Assembly (NCBI RefSeq): GCF_900142845.1 | Contig: NZ_FSRU01000001.1 | Span: 2,356,001-2,420,000 of the forward strand | Length of the DNA: 64,000 nucleotides | From: Paraburkholderia phenazinium | Lineage (GTDB): Bacteria; Pseudomonadota; Gammaproteobacteria; Burkholderiales; Burkholderiaceae | Direction: 5' to 3' | Part shown: positions 52,098-60,646 of the stretch, one piece after another | Layout: each line of letters begins with the position of its first letter | Numbering within the stretch: the stretch's first letter is position 1 | Position numbers and translations under genes: made by a program | The notes under the pieces: generated by a model | What the model saw: only the letters and a program-made list of their open reading frames with translations | The model's database searches: none | What the model was told of the DNA's origin: nothing

Positions 52098-53147
52098 TCA
52101 GCTTTGCTTGCCGGGCAGATAGGGCATCGGATCAACCGGCTTGCCGTCGCGGCGCACCTCGAACAGCACCGACACGCGCGAGTTGTTTTCGTTGCCCATC
52201 TCCGCGATTTCCTGCCCCTGACGCACGATGTCGCCGGTCTTCACCAGCAGCTTGCGGTTGTGCGAGTACGCGGTCAGGAAATCCTTGTTGTGCTGGACGA
52301 TGATCAGGCTGCCGTATTCGTTGAGCCCTGTCCCTGCGTACATGACCTTGCCGTCCGCGGCGGCGCGCACCGGATCGCCCGGCTTGCCGCCGATCTCGAT
52401 GCCGCGTGTTTCGCCCGGCTGGAACCCCTGCACCACCGTACCTTGCGCGGGCCACGCCAACGTCACGCGCTTGGCGTGACGGCCGATCTCGGCGTCCACT
52501 TCACGCGTCTGCGCCGCATCGGGCGCGGGGGACTCGGTAGCGGGGGTTGATGCAGAGGGAGGGACTGTCGTCGCCGAGGCCGCTGTCGCAGCCGCAGCAT
52601 GTGCGGCCGTGGCTCCTGTCGCGCTTGCTGCCGCGCCTGCCGCCACATTCGAAGCCGGCACCGCGGCGGCAGCCGTCTTCGCCGCAGCCGCAGCTTGCGC
52701 CGCCGCAGCCTGCGCAGCGGCCGCTGCAGCCGCCGCCGCATTCGCTTCTTTCACCGTCTCCGGCGACGCCACATGCAGAACCTGTCCCAGCTTGAGGCGC
52801 GTAGACGGCTTGAGCTGGTTCCAGGCCAGCAACTCCTTGACGCTGCAGTGATTGTGCTGCGCAATATGGCTCAGCGTGTCGCCGCGCCGCACGCGATACA
52901 CGAGCGGCGGGCTCTTCTTCGCCTTGGCCACGGCAACCGCTGCCGAGGCCTGCAGCGCTGCCGCGGACGCCGCCGCATCGGACGCTGCGCTCGCCGGCGC
53001 AGCCGAGGATGCCGCCGGCACCCCGGAGGCTGCCACACCCGCCTGTGCGCCCTGCTGTGCCACGTTCACACACCCACTCATTGCCACCGCGACCCAGACG
53101 CCGGCAATGCCGGTCATCATGGTTTTGTCGAAACGACTTCTTAACAA
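52098..53147 (-). CDS. NlpD-like LysM/M23 lipoprotein
   Basis: A 349-residue outer-membrane lipoprotein type. The lipobox AMSGC ends a signal peptide. A very Ala-rich segment follows, then a LysM domain (VYRVRRGDTLSHIAQHNHC), a second Ala-rich linker and a C-terminal M23 domain. In that domain the metal-binding His and Asp are replaced (TRGIEIGG, VLFEVRRDG), as in NlpD and EnvC. It therefore probably activates cell-division amidases rather than cutting peptidoglycan. The TTG at 53147 is chosen because AGGAG precedes it; an ATG at 53120 is in frame. Confidence 0.85.
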   Translation of the reverse strand: MLRSRFDKTMMTGIAGVWVAVAMSGCVNVAQQGAQAGVAASGVPAASSAAPASAASDAAASAAALQASAAVAVAKAKKSPPLVYRVRRGDTLSHIAQHNHCSVKELLAWNQLKPSTRLKLGQVLHVASPETVKEANAAAAAAAAAQAAAAQAAAAAKTAAAAVPASNVAAGAAASATGATAAHAAAATAASATTVPPSASTPATESPAPDAAQTREVDAEIGRHAKRVTLAWPAQGTVVQGFQPGETRGIEIGGKPGDPVRAAADGKVMYAGTGLNEYGSLIIVQHNKDFLTAYSHNRKLLVKTGDIVRQGQEIAEMGNENNSRVSVLFEVRRDGKPVDPMPYLPGKQS

Positions 53148-53932
53148 ATTCGACTCCTGCCTTGTTCATAGGCAGACCCGAGCGTTCCCGCGTCGCGTGC
53201 GATGCGCGCATTCATCCGAAGCGCTGCGATCTCGCGACACGGAAAGCCGCCTCGTGCGACCGTCACTCGTGCCCTGCCCTCTATCTAACGCTCGTGCGCC
53301 AAACCTCTCAAACGTGAGGCCTTCTGCTGCAAACGGGGCCAGATAGACGATTAAAATTCAAGCGGAATTGTAAAATGCCTCAGACAAAAAACGAGCCGTC
53401 TGAACATACTGATACAAATCCTTACGAACGGTATCGCGGAATCGCGCCCACGATAACGTTTGCTTTAACGGCAAATGCCGCGAAAACTTGAATGGTGCGG
53501 AGGGTGACGCGCGCGATGTCCGATAGTTGGGCACGGTATCTGTCTGGGTGATTCGCGTTGTGCGAATTTTTCATGCGGGGATGAGGGATTCGAGCAGGGG
53601 ATCTCGTCTGCCGGAGCGTTGTTGGAATGCGGCATGCCACACCTCACCGAGAGGCCAAGGTGAGGGTTTTCACATGGACTGGTGATTACCGTGGATTCCT
53701 AATCACTTTCCGATCCAGAACGACCCAGCCACCTGCCCCGAATTTTGGGGGCTTGCATGCAATGTGTTTAATCGACATCGCATCTTATATGACCGGCGGC
53801 GCGCGTCGCCGATTCAGCACATTTGAAGCGCCTGTTCGACATAAAGCCATAGGTTCGACGTGCCGTAATCAAGACATCAGGGCCGGTTGCATCCGGTAAA
53901 TACGCCGGGCAGAACCATTCTTGGAGTCGATC
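53148..53932. other. Gene-poor stretch of about 785 bases
   Basis: No gene can be supported. The composition is more AT-rich than its surroundings, and frames are short and interrupted. A weak hairpin (CCTCACC/GGTGAGG, 53642-53665, followed by TTTT) may end transcription. The stretch may be decayed sequence, but no insertion sequence end is recognisable. Confidence 0.5.
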
Positions 53933-54322
53933 ATGAGCTATCTACGCGCCGCGGGTGGCATCACACGCAGCCTCTGCTTCTTTCTCTTTTCCATTGCCGT
54001 GTTTCTGCTGTGGGCATCGCTCGCTGCCGGCGCCGGATTTATCCTGCTTCAATTGCCCGATGTATGGGCGGACCACAGCAACGACGACAACGCACGCTAT
54101 GCGGTGATGTCCGTCACTGCATATGCCCTGATTGTGGGTGCGTTGTTCCTGGTCTTCGTCGCAGGATCCATTGCGCGCTTAGCGGACGCGGCAAGCGCGG
54201 CGCGCAAGGCGCTTCGACACCTTCGCAAGATGCGAGCTGTCCGGCGCACGCGCCGCGCGCGCAATCATGAGCGAGACCACGACGCCGCGGTCACGTTGCA
54301 GCCGGCTCGCAATACGCTTTGA
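53933..54322 (+). CDS. Small membrane protein of unknown function
   Basis: A 129-residue protein with two hydrophobic helices (about residues 18-42 and 62-84), a short loop (PDVWADHSNDDN) between them and a strongly basic C-terminal region (RKALRHLRKMRAVRRTRRAR). TTGGAG precedes the ATG at 53933. I do not recognise the family. The basic tail should lie in the cytoplasm. Confidence 0.6.
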   Translation: MSYLRAAGGITRSLCFFLFSIAVFLLWASLAAGAGFILLQLPDVWADHSNDDNARYAVMSVTAYALIVGALFLVFVAGSIARLADAASAARKALRHLRKMRAVRRTRRARNHERDHDAAVTLQPARNTL

Positions 54323-54409
54323 TGCCGGATGTTTTCGTACCGGCGGCCGCCGCTCGCGAGCGTGCGGTTTTCATCCCGACATACGTCTCGCGTGGTCGCG
54401 CAGTTGCGC

Positions 54410-55303
54410 TCAGGCGGCACCTGTTCGAACCATGTCGATGAATGCCCGCAAACTCGTCGGCATATGACGCGTGCCGGGAAAGTAAAGGAACAGGCCTGGG
54501 ATCACCGGACACCAGTCCTCCAGCACCGTCACGAGGCGCCCATCGTCCAACGCGTCACGCGCATAGGGTTCGGGTACGTAGGCGATGCCCAGGCCGTCTA
54601 GCGCCGCCTCGACCATCAACTGATTGTTGTCCAGCGTCAGGACGCCGGGGACGTCGATCGCCACTTCCTGTCTTCGCTTGAGAAACTCCCAGCGATAGCG
54701 CTTGCCACTCGGCAGACGTTGGCGGATGCATTGGTGCTTCGATAATCCATCGGGCACCTTCGGCGCAGGATGAACCGCCAGATAGGCCGGCGACGCGACC
54801 GCCAGAAAGCGGATGTCGGGGCCCAGACGAACCGCCACCATGTCCTTCGGCACGGCCTCGCCCAATCGCACCCCCGCATCGAAACCCTGTTCGACAATGT
54901 CCACCAGCCGCCCTTCCGCCACCAGGTCAAGTTCGACACCGGGATAGCGCTTGAGGAATTCAGGCACAACAGTCTGCAGCAGCAAGCGAATCGCGTTCTC
55001 GCCGCCATTGATGCGCAGCGTACCCGTAGTAAGACCTTGCTCGCCGGCCACTTCCTCCAGGGCGGCATCGAGATCGCTCATCAGGGGATCGAGACGGCCC
55101 AGCAGACGCTTGCCCGCCTCGGTCAACGACACGCTGCGCGTCGTTCGATGCAGTAGACGGGCGCCCACGCTGTCCTCCAGGCCGCGGATGGCATGGCTCA
55201 GTGTGGAGCGCGTGATCCCGAGCAGATCGGCAGCTTGCCGGAAGCTGCGGTGCTCGGCGACGGCCATGAACGCTCGCAGATCGGTCAGTGTCGGCTTGTT
55301 CAT
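54410..55303 (-). CDS. LysR family transcriptional regulator
   Basis: A 297-residue regulator of the CrgA/AaeR-like LysR group, with the N-terminal [28 protein letters not shown] helix-turn-helix and a substrate-binding-like effector domain. It is divergent from the short-chain dehydrogenase at 55415 and most likely controls it. The start [14 protein letters not shown] is standard. Confidence 0.9.
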   Translation of the reverse strand: MNKPTLTDLRAFMAVAEHRSFRQAADLLGITRSTLSHAIRGLEDSVGARLLHRTTRSVSLTEAGKRLLGRLDPLMSDLDAALEEVAGEQGLTTGTLRINGGENAIRLLLQTVVPEFLKRYPGVELDLVAEGRLVDIVEQGFDAGVRLGEAVPKDMVAVRLGPDIRFLAVASPAYLAVHPAPKVPDGLSKHQCIRQRLPSGKRYRWEFLKRRQEVAIDVPGVLTLDNNQLMVEAALDGLGIAYVPEPYARDALDDGRLVTVLEDWCPVIPGLFLYFPGTRHMPTSLRAFIDMVRTGAA

Positions 55304-55414
55304 TGGTGGCTAATTTTCACCATCTCATGCGATTAATAGGTAATTGTGCCAACAATGATAACGCCATAGCATGGATATCGACAGCTCACTTATTCCCTTC
55401 GCTGGAGACACATC

Positions 55415-56245
55415 ATGGCCAAAACCTGGTTCATTACGGGCACATCCACCGGCCTCGGCCGTATCCTCGCGGAACGTTTGCTGGAACGTGGCGACCGGGT
55501 GGTGGCAACCTTGCGGCAACCCGCAGCGCTGGACGAATTGCGGGCCCAACACGGCGATCGCCTGCATGTGCTCTCGCTCGATGTGACGGACGTAGAGGCC
55601 ATTCGAATCGCCGTGGCGGATGCCTTCGAGCGTATGGGGCGCATCGATGTGGTGGTCAGCAACGCCGCCTATGGCCTCTTCGGTGCGGCCGAAGAACTGA
55701 GCGACGCGCAGCTTGAGCGGCAGATCGCCACGAACCTGACCGGTTCGATCCAGCTCATCCGTGCCGTGCTGCCCTACCTTCGCGAGCAAGGTGGCGGACG
55801 TATCGTGCAAGTGTCGTCGGAGGGCGGACAGATCGCCTATCCGAACTTCAGCCTCTACCACGCCACCAAGTGGGGGATCGAAGGTTTTGTCGAATCGGTG
55901 GCGCAGGAAGTCGCGCCCTTCGGCATCGATTTCGTGATCGTTGAGCCAGGCCCGACCCTCACCCACTTCCGCCAGGGTTTGGATCACGCGCAGCCCATGG
56001 CGTGCTATGACAATACGCCGGCCGGTGAGGTCCGCAGAGCCGTGTCGTCCGGCACATTCGTACTCAAGGGCGATGCCGTCAAAACGGTCGATGCCATGAT
56101 CGACGCGGCCGATGCCGAGCGCCCGCCTTTGCGGCTGACCTTGGGCAGTACGGCCTACGCGTCGATCGGCAAGGCGCTGGCCGAGCGGCTGGGCTCGCTG
56201 GAGGCACAGAAAGATATCGCTTTTGCCGCTGATCGGGATAACTAA
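55415..56245 (+). CDS. Short-chain dehydrogenase/reductase
   Basis: A 276-residue classical SDR. The nucleotide loop GTSTGLGR is at residues 9-16, DVTD near residue 60 and NAAYG near 86. The catalytic Tyr-Lys pair is in YHATKWGIEGF. The C-terminal part resembles oxidoreductases of the DltE-like group. It is paired with the divergent LysR gene. The substrate is unknown. Confidence 0.92.
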   Translation: MAKTWFITGTSTGLGRILAERLLERGDRVVATLRQPAALDELRAQHGDRLHVLSLDVTDVEAIRIAVADAFERMGRIDVVVSNAAYGLFGAAEELSDAQLERQIATNLTGSIQLIRAVLPYLREQGGGRIVQVSSEGGQIAYPNFSLYHATKWGIEGFVESVAQEVAPFGIDFVIVEPGPTLTHFRQGLDHAQPMACYDNTPAGEVRRAVSSGTFVLKGDAVKTVDAMIDAADAERPPLRLTLGSTAYASIGKALAERLGSLEAQKDIAFAADRDN

Positions 56246-56305
56246 CGGACATTTAACTAACCGCCGCTCGCAGTCCCCGCTGCGAGGCGAGCTTCACGCG
56301 TACTT

Positions 56306-57520
56306 TTAAAATCGCTTCTTCAAATCCATCATCAACAATCTCGAGGTGGCGTCGGGGTGCTTGTCCGGAAGCGTCATCAACTGGTCCGAGACAGACTTCA
56401 GCTTGTCGAGCCGCGCGTCATCGTCTAAAGCCCCAAGGGCCTTGAAAGACGGATCATTGCCGACTTTCTCCGAGACCCAGTTGTGAAGTTCCGGCGTGAC
56501 GTTGCGGGGCGGTTGCCCGCTCGTCGCAGCCGTCGGACGCATTGCCAGGAGTTCCGGGGACATCGAAGGTTCGATGCGGGCGATCGGGACCAGGCCCACC
56601 TTTGCGATGGCGTCTGGATGGATTTTGTCTTCGCTACTGGTGCTTTCAACGTAGTCGCCGGATGGTGCGCCTCCCGTGTGGTTTTCACTGCCCCACGCCT
56701 TGCCCGCGGGTCGCTGCGTCTGCTTGAACTCGAGCTTCTTTGGAACGACCACGGCAAACATGACGTAGGTCTTATCCGGCATCACGTAGTCGTTGCAGGG
56801 CTTGCGCGACGTATATAAACCTTTCCCGTGGATATTCGCATTCGCGATGCCACCGGATTTGCCCTCATTCTTCTCAGCGGAGAAGCCCTCGTTGCGTATC
56901 GAGTCGACGTACTCCTCAGGTGTGACGTGATAGCCAAACATTCGAACGTCACCGTGTTTGCCCTGCAGTGCCTGATTGATGTGTGCCCCGATTGCCGCGG
57001 TTTCCTCACCGTTCGGAACATGCGACAACATGGGCAGGTCTGGAACGTCGATCACCTTGCCGCCAAACCCGCCCTTGCCGGCCCCCTCGCCTTGGGAGAC
57101 TGCGGCTACGCTGCTTGCGCCCGGCAGCGGCGGCGTATGGGTCCACAAGCGGGGCCTATGGACCGCTGGCTTCTGCACAACGGGATGGTCGTTAAGCGAT
57201 GCGCTGGATAACGCCGGCGCGTCAGCCTCCAGGCGGGTTTTCTTGAATGGCTGGTCATGCGCATCGTCATCGTGATGTGCGCTGCCCGGAACCGTCGACG
57301 CATCGCTCTGCGACCAGTTCCGCTTGCCCGCTCTTCCCGGCGCGTCATGATGCTCGGGCGACCGGCTCCGGCTGCGCTGCAGATCCACCAGACTGGATAA
57401 AGCGTGAGCGTTTCCCTCCGCGGACGGCCCGCTGTCGACGGTGGGCGCCTGATTGTGCGATTCAGTCTGTTGCTGGATCGACGCGTCGTGCGAGGGGGTC
57501 GCGGGGCCGGTCCGCAGCAT
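56306..57520 (-). CDS. Protein with PARP-like ADP-ribosyltransferase signature, possible effector
   Basis: A 404-residue protein with no signal peptide or membrane helix. Residues 1-145 are Ser/Pro/His-rich, probably disordered, with short basic motifs (AGKRNW, FKKTRL). From about residue 190, FGYHVTPEEYVDSIRNEGF and HGKGLYTSRKP look like the His and Tyr motifs of PARP-type ADP-ribosyltransferases (His198, Tyr236). A later VESTSSEDKIHPDAI segment could supply the Glu (Glu292). A C-terminal helical tail follows. The ATG at 57520 has AAGGTG upstream; a GTG at 57529 is in frame. No secretion genes are adjacent. It may be a type III effector or an intracellular transferase. Confidence 0.55.
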   Translation of the reverse strand: MLRTGPATPSHDASIQQQTESHNQAPTVDSGPSAEGNAHALSSLVDLQRSRSRSPEHHDAPGRAGKRNWSQSDASTVPGSAHHDDDAHDQPFKKTRLEADAPALSSASLNDHPVVQKPAVHRPRLWTHTPPLPGASSVAAVSQGEGAGKGGFGGKVIDVPDLPMLSHVPNGEETAAIGAHINQALQGKHGDVRMFGYHVTPEEYVDSIRNEGFSAEKNEGKSGGIANANIHGKGLYTSRKPCNDYVMPDKTYVMFAVVVPKKLEFKQTQRPAGKAWGSENHTGGAPSGDYVESTSSEDKIHPDAIAKVGLVPIARIEPSMSPELLAMRPTAATSGQPPRNVTPELHNWVSEKVGNDPSFKALGALDDDARLDKLKSVSDQLMTLPDKHPDATSRLLMMDLKKRF

Positions 57521-57720
57521 CGTCGTCACCTTGTCGGCAAATGGGGATCGCCGCAGTATTGGCGATTCCCACGGCGCGAGGTTGCGGCATGCGAACCTGG
57601 CTGCAGAGAAGCGAATCGATTGGCATGCCGGAATGCGCGCGAATACCGGTTCTCAAGGGAAACCGCGTCTCCGCTCCAGCCAGAGTAACGACCGCGACAC
57701 GCACGCTGCCCTCAGACTCC

Positions 57721-58623
57721 TCACGCAAGCGGCCCCTCCTCATCTTTCCGGCCAACTGCAACCGCAATCGCGCTGCCGACAATCAGCACAATCCCCGCGA
57801 GGGACAGCGGCTGAATGGTCTCGCCCCAAACGACATAGCCGAACAACGCCGCCCACACGATGCTCGTGTAGTTATACGGCGCCAGCTTCCCCGCATCCGC
57901 CTGGCGAAAAGCGACGGTCATCAGAATCTGTCCCGCGGTCGCGAACGCGCCGAGCAGCGCCATGATCAACAGCGCATCCATGGACGGTGTTCGCCAGTTG
58001 AATGCGAGGGTCAGGCCGGTCACCACCGTGCCCACCAGGGTGAAAAACAGCACCGTCGTCACCGAATCGTCGGTAGAGCGGATGCGCTTGATCTGCACGA
58101 TGGAAAGCGCGCCGCAGAAGGCGCTCATCAGCAGCAACATCGGACCGAGCCAGCTCGACTGACTGCCGCCCGGCCGCACCACCAGCAACACACCGCAGAA
58201 TCCGACCAGCGCCGCGACCACGCCGCTGCCCGTCAACCGCTCCTTCAGGATCAGCGGCGCAAGCAGGATGACGATCAGCGTCTCCGAATACGCGAGTGCG
58301 ACCGCTTCACCCAAGGGCACGTAAGGCAAGCCGGCGAAGAACAAACCCGAGGCGCCGAGCAGCGTCAGCGACCGCACCGTCTGCCCTTTGAGATCGATGC
58401 TGGCCAGCCGCGCGGTCATGGAAAGCGGCCCCCGGCAGCCCATCGCGAAAGCCGGCACCAGACCGAAGAGCATGCGGAAGAACGTCACCTCATTGGCCGG
58501 ATATTGCAGCGCGACCGTCTTCGCCAGGGCATCCACCACAGCAAAGCAAAACATGGAAGCGAGAATGCTACCGACGCTGTTCAGCGAAAGCGCGGTAGCC
58601 CGTGTTGCGCTGGATGGCGGCAT
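57721..58623 (-). CDS. DMT-superfamily (EamA) exporter
   Basis: A 300-residue inner-membrane transporter with about ten helices in two EamA repeats. The second repeat contains LAPYNYTSIVWAALFGYVVWGETIQPLSLAGIVLIV. Substrates of this family are metabolites such as amino acids and cannot be told here. It is monocistronic; the start MPPSSATRAT lies just before the first helix. Confidence 0.9.
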   Translation of the reverse strand: MPPSSATRATALSLNSVGSILASMFCFAVVDALAKTVALQYPANEVTFFRMLFGLVPAFAMGCRGPLSMTARLASIDLKGQTVRSLTLLGASGLFFAGLPYVPLGEAVALAYSETLIVILLAPLILKERLTGSGVVAALVGFCGVLLVVRPGGSQSSWLGPMLLLMSAFCGALSIVQIKRIRSTDDSVTTVLFFTLVGTVVTGLTLAFNWRTPSMDALLIMALLGAFATAGQILMTVAFRQADAGKLAPYNYTSIVWAALFGYVVWGETIQPLSLAGIVLIVGSAIAVAVGRKDEEGPLA

Positions 58624-58670
58624 GGCGATACGCGGGTGGCAACGGTATCGCCATCATCTCATACGGCCGC

Positions 58671-59996
58671 CTAGCGTAAGGCCTTGACGGCAGCCGCTGT
58701 CACATCGGCCGGCTGACCGCCCCAGTTGGCCCGCAGATAGCTCGCCAGTTGCGCGAGCTCTTCGTCGCTGAGTTGCCCGGCAAAACCCGGCATCTCCTGC
58801 ATGCGTTCGAGGCCGGGGAAATCCTGCGCGCCGATGCCGTCGAGCATCGCCACGATCAGATTATGCGGATCGGTTTGCCGCACCGTCGAATTGCCGTGCA
58901 TCGGCACGGCGACGTGCGGCTTGCCCTCGCCGTCGCGGCCATGACACCCCGCACACACCGCGAGGTAGACATTGCGGCCGGCGGCCAGTTGCGCAGCATC
59001 CGCCGAGACCGACTGCAGCGGCTGCGGCGCCGGCGGCTGATCGCCGAGCAGATAGGTGGACATCGCCCGCAGGTCGTCGCGACTCAGATACTGGCTGCTC
59101 AGATGCACGACCGGATACATCTCGCTGAAGGCCGAGCCTTGCGGCGCGACCCCGGTTGCGAAGAAGGTCTGCAGATCCGCCGCGGTCCAACCGCGGGCAG
59201 CCAACCCGTGCGGCGTGATATCCGGCGCGACGACACGCCCGAGCGCGCCGCCGCCAAGCGGCAACGCCTGATCGAGCTGGCCGAACTTGCCGCGCGGCGT
59301 GTGGCATTCGGCGCAGTGGCCGAGCGCATTGACCAGATAGCGGCCACGGTTCCAGTCGGCCGAGCCGCCCTTCGATGCATCGGGCAATGCGTCCTTCAGG
59401 AACAACATGTTCCAGAAGCGCACGGCAAAGCGCAGGTTGAACGGGAACGACAGGTCAGGCGCGTGGTTAGCCACCGCCGCCGGTTTCTGCGCCATCAGCC
59501 ACGCATACATGGCGTCGCTATCGGCACGCGAGAGCTCGCGGTACGACGTGTACGGCATCGCCGGATACAACTGGCCGTCCGGCGACACGCCGTCATGCAG
59601 CGCCTTGTAGAAATCGTCGGCGCTCCACTTGCCGATGCCGTGGTCCTGGTCCGGCGTGATGTTCGTGCCGTAAAACGTGCCGAATGGCGACGCGAGCTTC
59701 ACGCCGCCGGCGAACGGCGCCCCGTCCGCCGCAGTGTGACAGGCCGCGCAGTCAGCAGCCTTCACCAGGTAGCGGCCGCGAACCAGTTGATCCGCAGCGC
59801 CGCTTTGTCCGTCAGCCGGTGTGCTTGCCGGCGCGGCGCCCAGTGCTGTGGCGCTCGTCGCTGCCGTGGTGTTGTCGTGATGGTCGCCGCATGCAGCCAG
59901 CAGCGCGGCGCTCAACAGCAGCGCAACGCGGCACAGGCACAGGCGCGGGCGCAAGCTCAGGTGCGAGAGGTGCGAGGTCAGGAAACGCAGGCTCAT
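58671..59996 (-). CDS. Triheme cytochrome c lipoprotein of the second hydroxylase operon
   Basis: A 441-residue protein whose signal ends in a lipobox (LLAACGDHH), so it should be lipid-anchored. Three haem motifs follow in order: CAACH, CAECH and CAGCH. The ATG at 59996 overlaps the Fe-S subunit stop. It is the last gene of the operon and would hand electrons from the molybdenum enzyme to the respiratory chain. It is a paralogue of the cytochrome at 29800, which lacks the lipobox. Confidence 0.9.
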   Translation of the reverse strand: MSLRFLTSHLSHLSLRPRLCLCRVALLLSAALLAACGDHHDNTTAATSATALGAAPASTPADGQSGAADQLVRGRYLVKAADCAACHTAADGAPFAGGVKLASPFGTFYGTNITPDQDHGIGKWSADDFYKALHDGVSPDGQLYPAMPYTSYRELSRADSDAMYAWLMAQKPAAVANHAPDLSFPFNLRFAVRFWNMLFLKDALPDASKGGSADWNRGRYLVNALGHCAECHTPRGKFGQLDQALPLGGGALGRVVAPDITPHGLAARGWTAADLQTFFATGVAPQGSAFSEMYPVVHLSSQYLSRDDLRAMSTYLLGDQPPAPQPLQSVSADAAQLAAGRNVYLAVCAGCHGRDGEGKPHVAVPMHGNSTVRQTDPHNLIVAMLDGIGAQDFPGLERMQEMPGFAGQLSDEELAQLASYLRANWGGQPADVTAAAVKALR

Positions 59997-60646
59997 GCGG
60001 CGTCCTTGACGAGTCCCGGCATCGTCATGACCACGTCCTTCACCGCCTCGTAGTAGCGCACATACCCCGTACAGCGGCAGATGTGATCGTTCAGCGCGTC
60101 GGTGATGGTTTCCTCTACCTGGTCCCGCGCCACCGGCTGACGCTTCAGACGTTCGATCAGCACCGTCGCCGCATTGACGAAACCGGGCGTACAGTAGCCG
60201 CACTGAAAACTGAAGTGTTCGAGAAACTTCTGCTGGATCGGCGACAGCGCGACTACCTCACCTTGTCCGTTGCGCTGCGCGTGACCTTCGATGGTGCGAA
60301 TCGACTTGCCGTCGAAGAAATTCGCGCCCGTGATACAGGTGCGAACTTCCTCGCTCGTGCCATCCGGCTTGTCGAGAATCACCACGCAGGCGTGACAGAC
60401 GCCCTGCCCGCAGCCGAGCCGCGAACCGGTCAGATCGAGGTATTCGTGCAGCAGGTCGATCATCATCAGACCGGTCGGCACCTGCACCGTCACGTCGCGG
60501 CCGTTCACCTTGAGCGTCAGCGGTTGCGCGCGGAATTGCGTCAGCGGCCGTTCCACGACCGGCGCACTCGCCGTTTGCGCGGCGGCATCCGAGGCCGGCG
60601 CGGCGCTGGCGGCGCGGCCGGGTGTTTGATTCAGGGCCGTCGTCAT
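59993..60646 (-). CDS. Two [2Fe-2S] cluster subunit of the second hydroxylase
   Basis: A 217-residue small subunit. The first cluster is bound by LGCGQGVCHACVVILDKPDG, and the second by CGYCTPGFVNAATVL and HICRCTGYVRYYEAV. An Ala-rich N-terminal extension of about 45 residues makes it longer than its paralogue at 33381. It overlaps both neighbouring genes by four bases. Confidence 0.92.
   Translation of the reverse strand: MTTALNQTPGRAASAAPASDAAAQTASAPVVERPLTQFRAQPLTLKVNGRDVTVQVPTGLMMIDLLHEYLDLTGSRLGCGQGVCHACVVILDKPDGTSEEVRTCITGANFFDGKSIRTIEGHAQRNGQGEVVALSPIQQKFLEHFSFQCGYCTPGFVNAATVLIERLKRQPVARDQVEETITDALNDHICRCTGYVRYYEAVKDVVMTMPGLVKDAA

Noticed and set aside
53627..53899. 90-codon frame in the gene-poor stretch
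   Set aside because: The residue pattern is not protein-like, there is no good start, and the DNA looks decayed.
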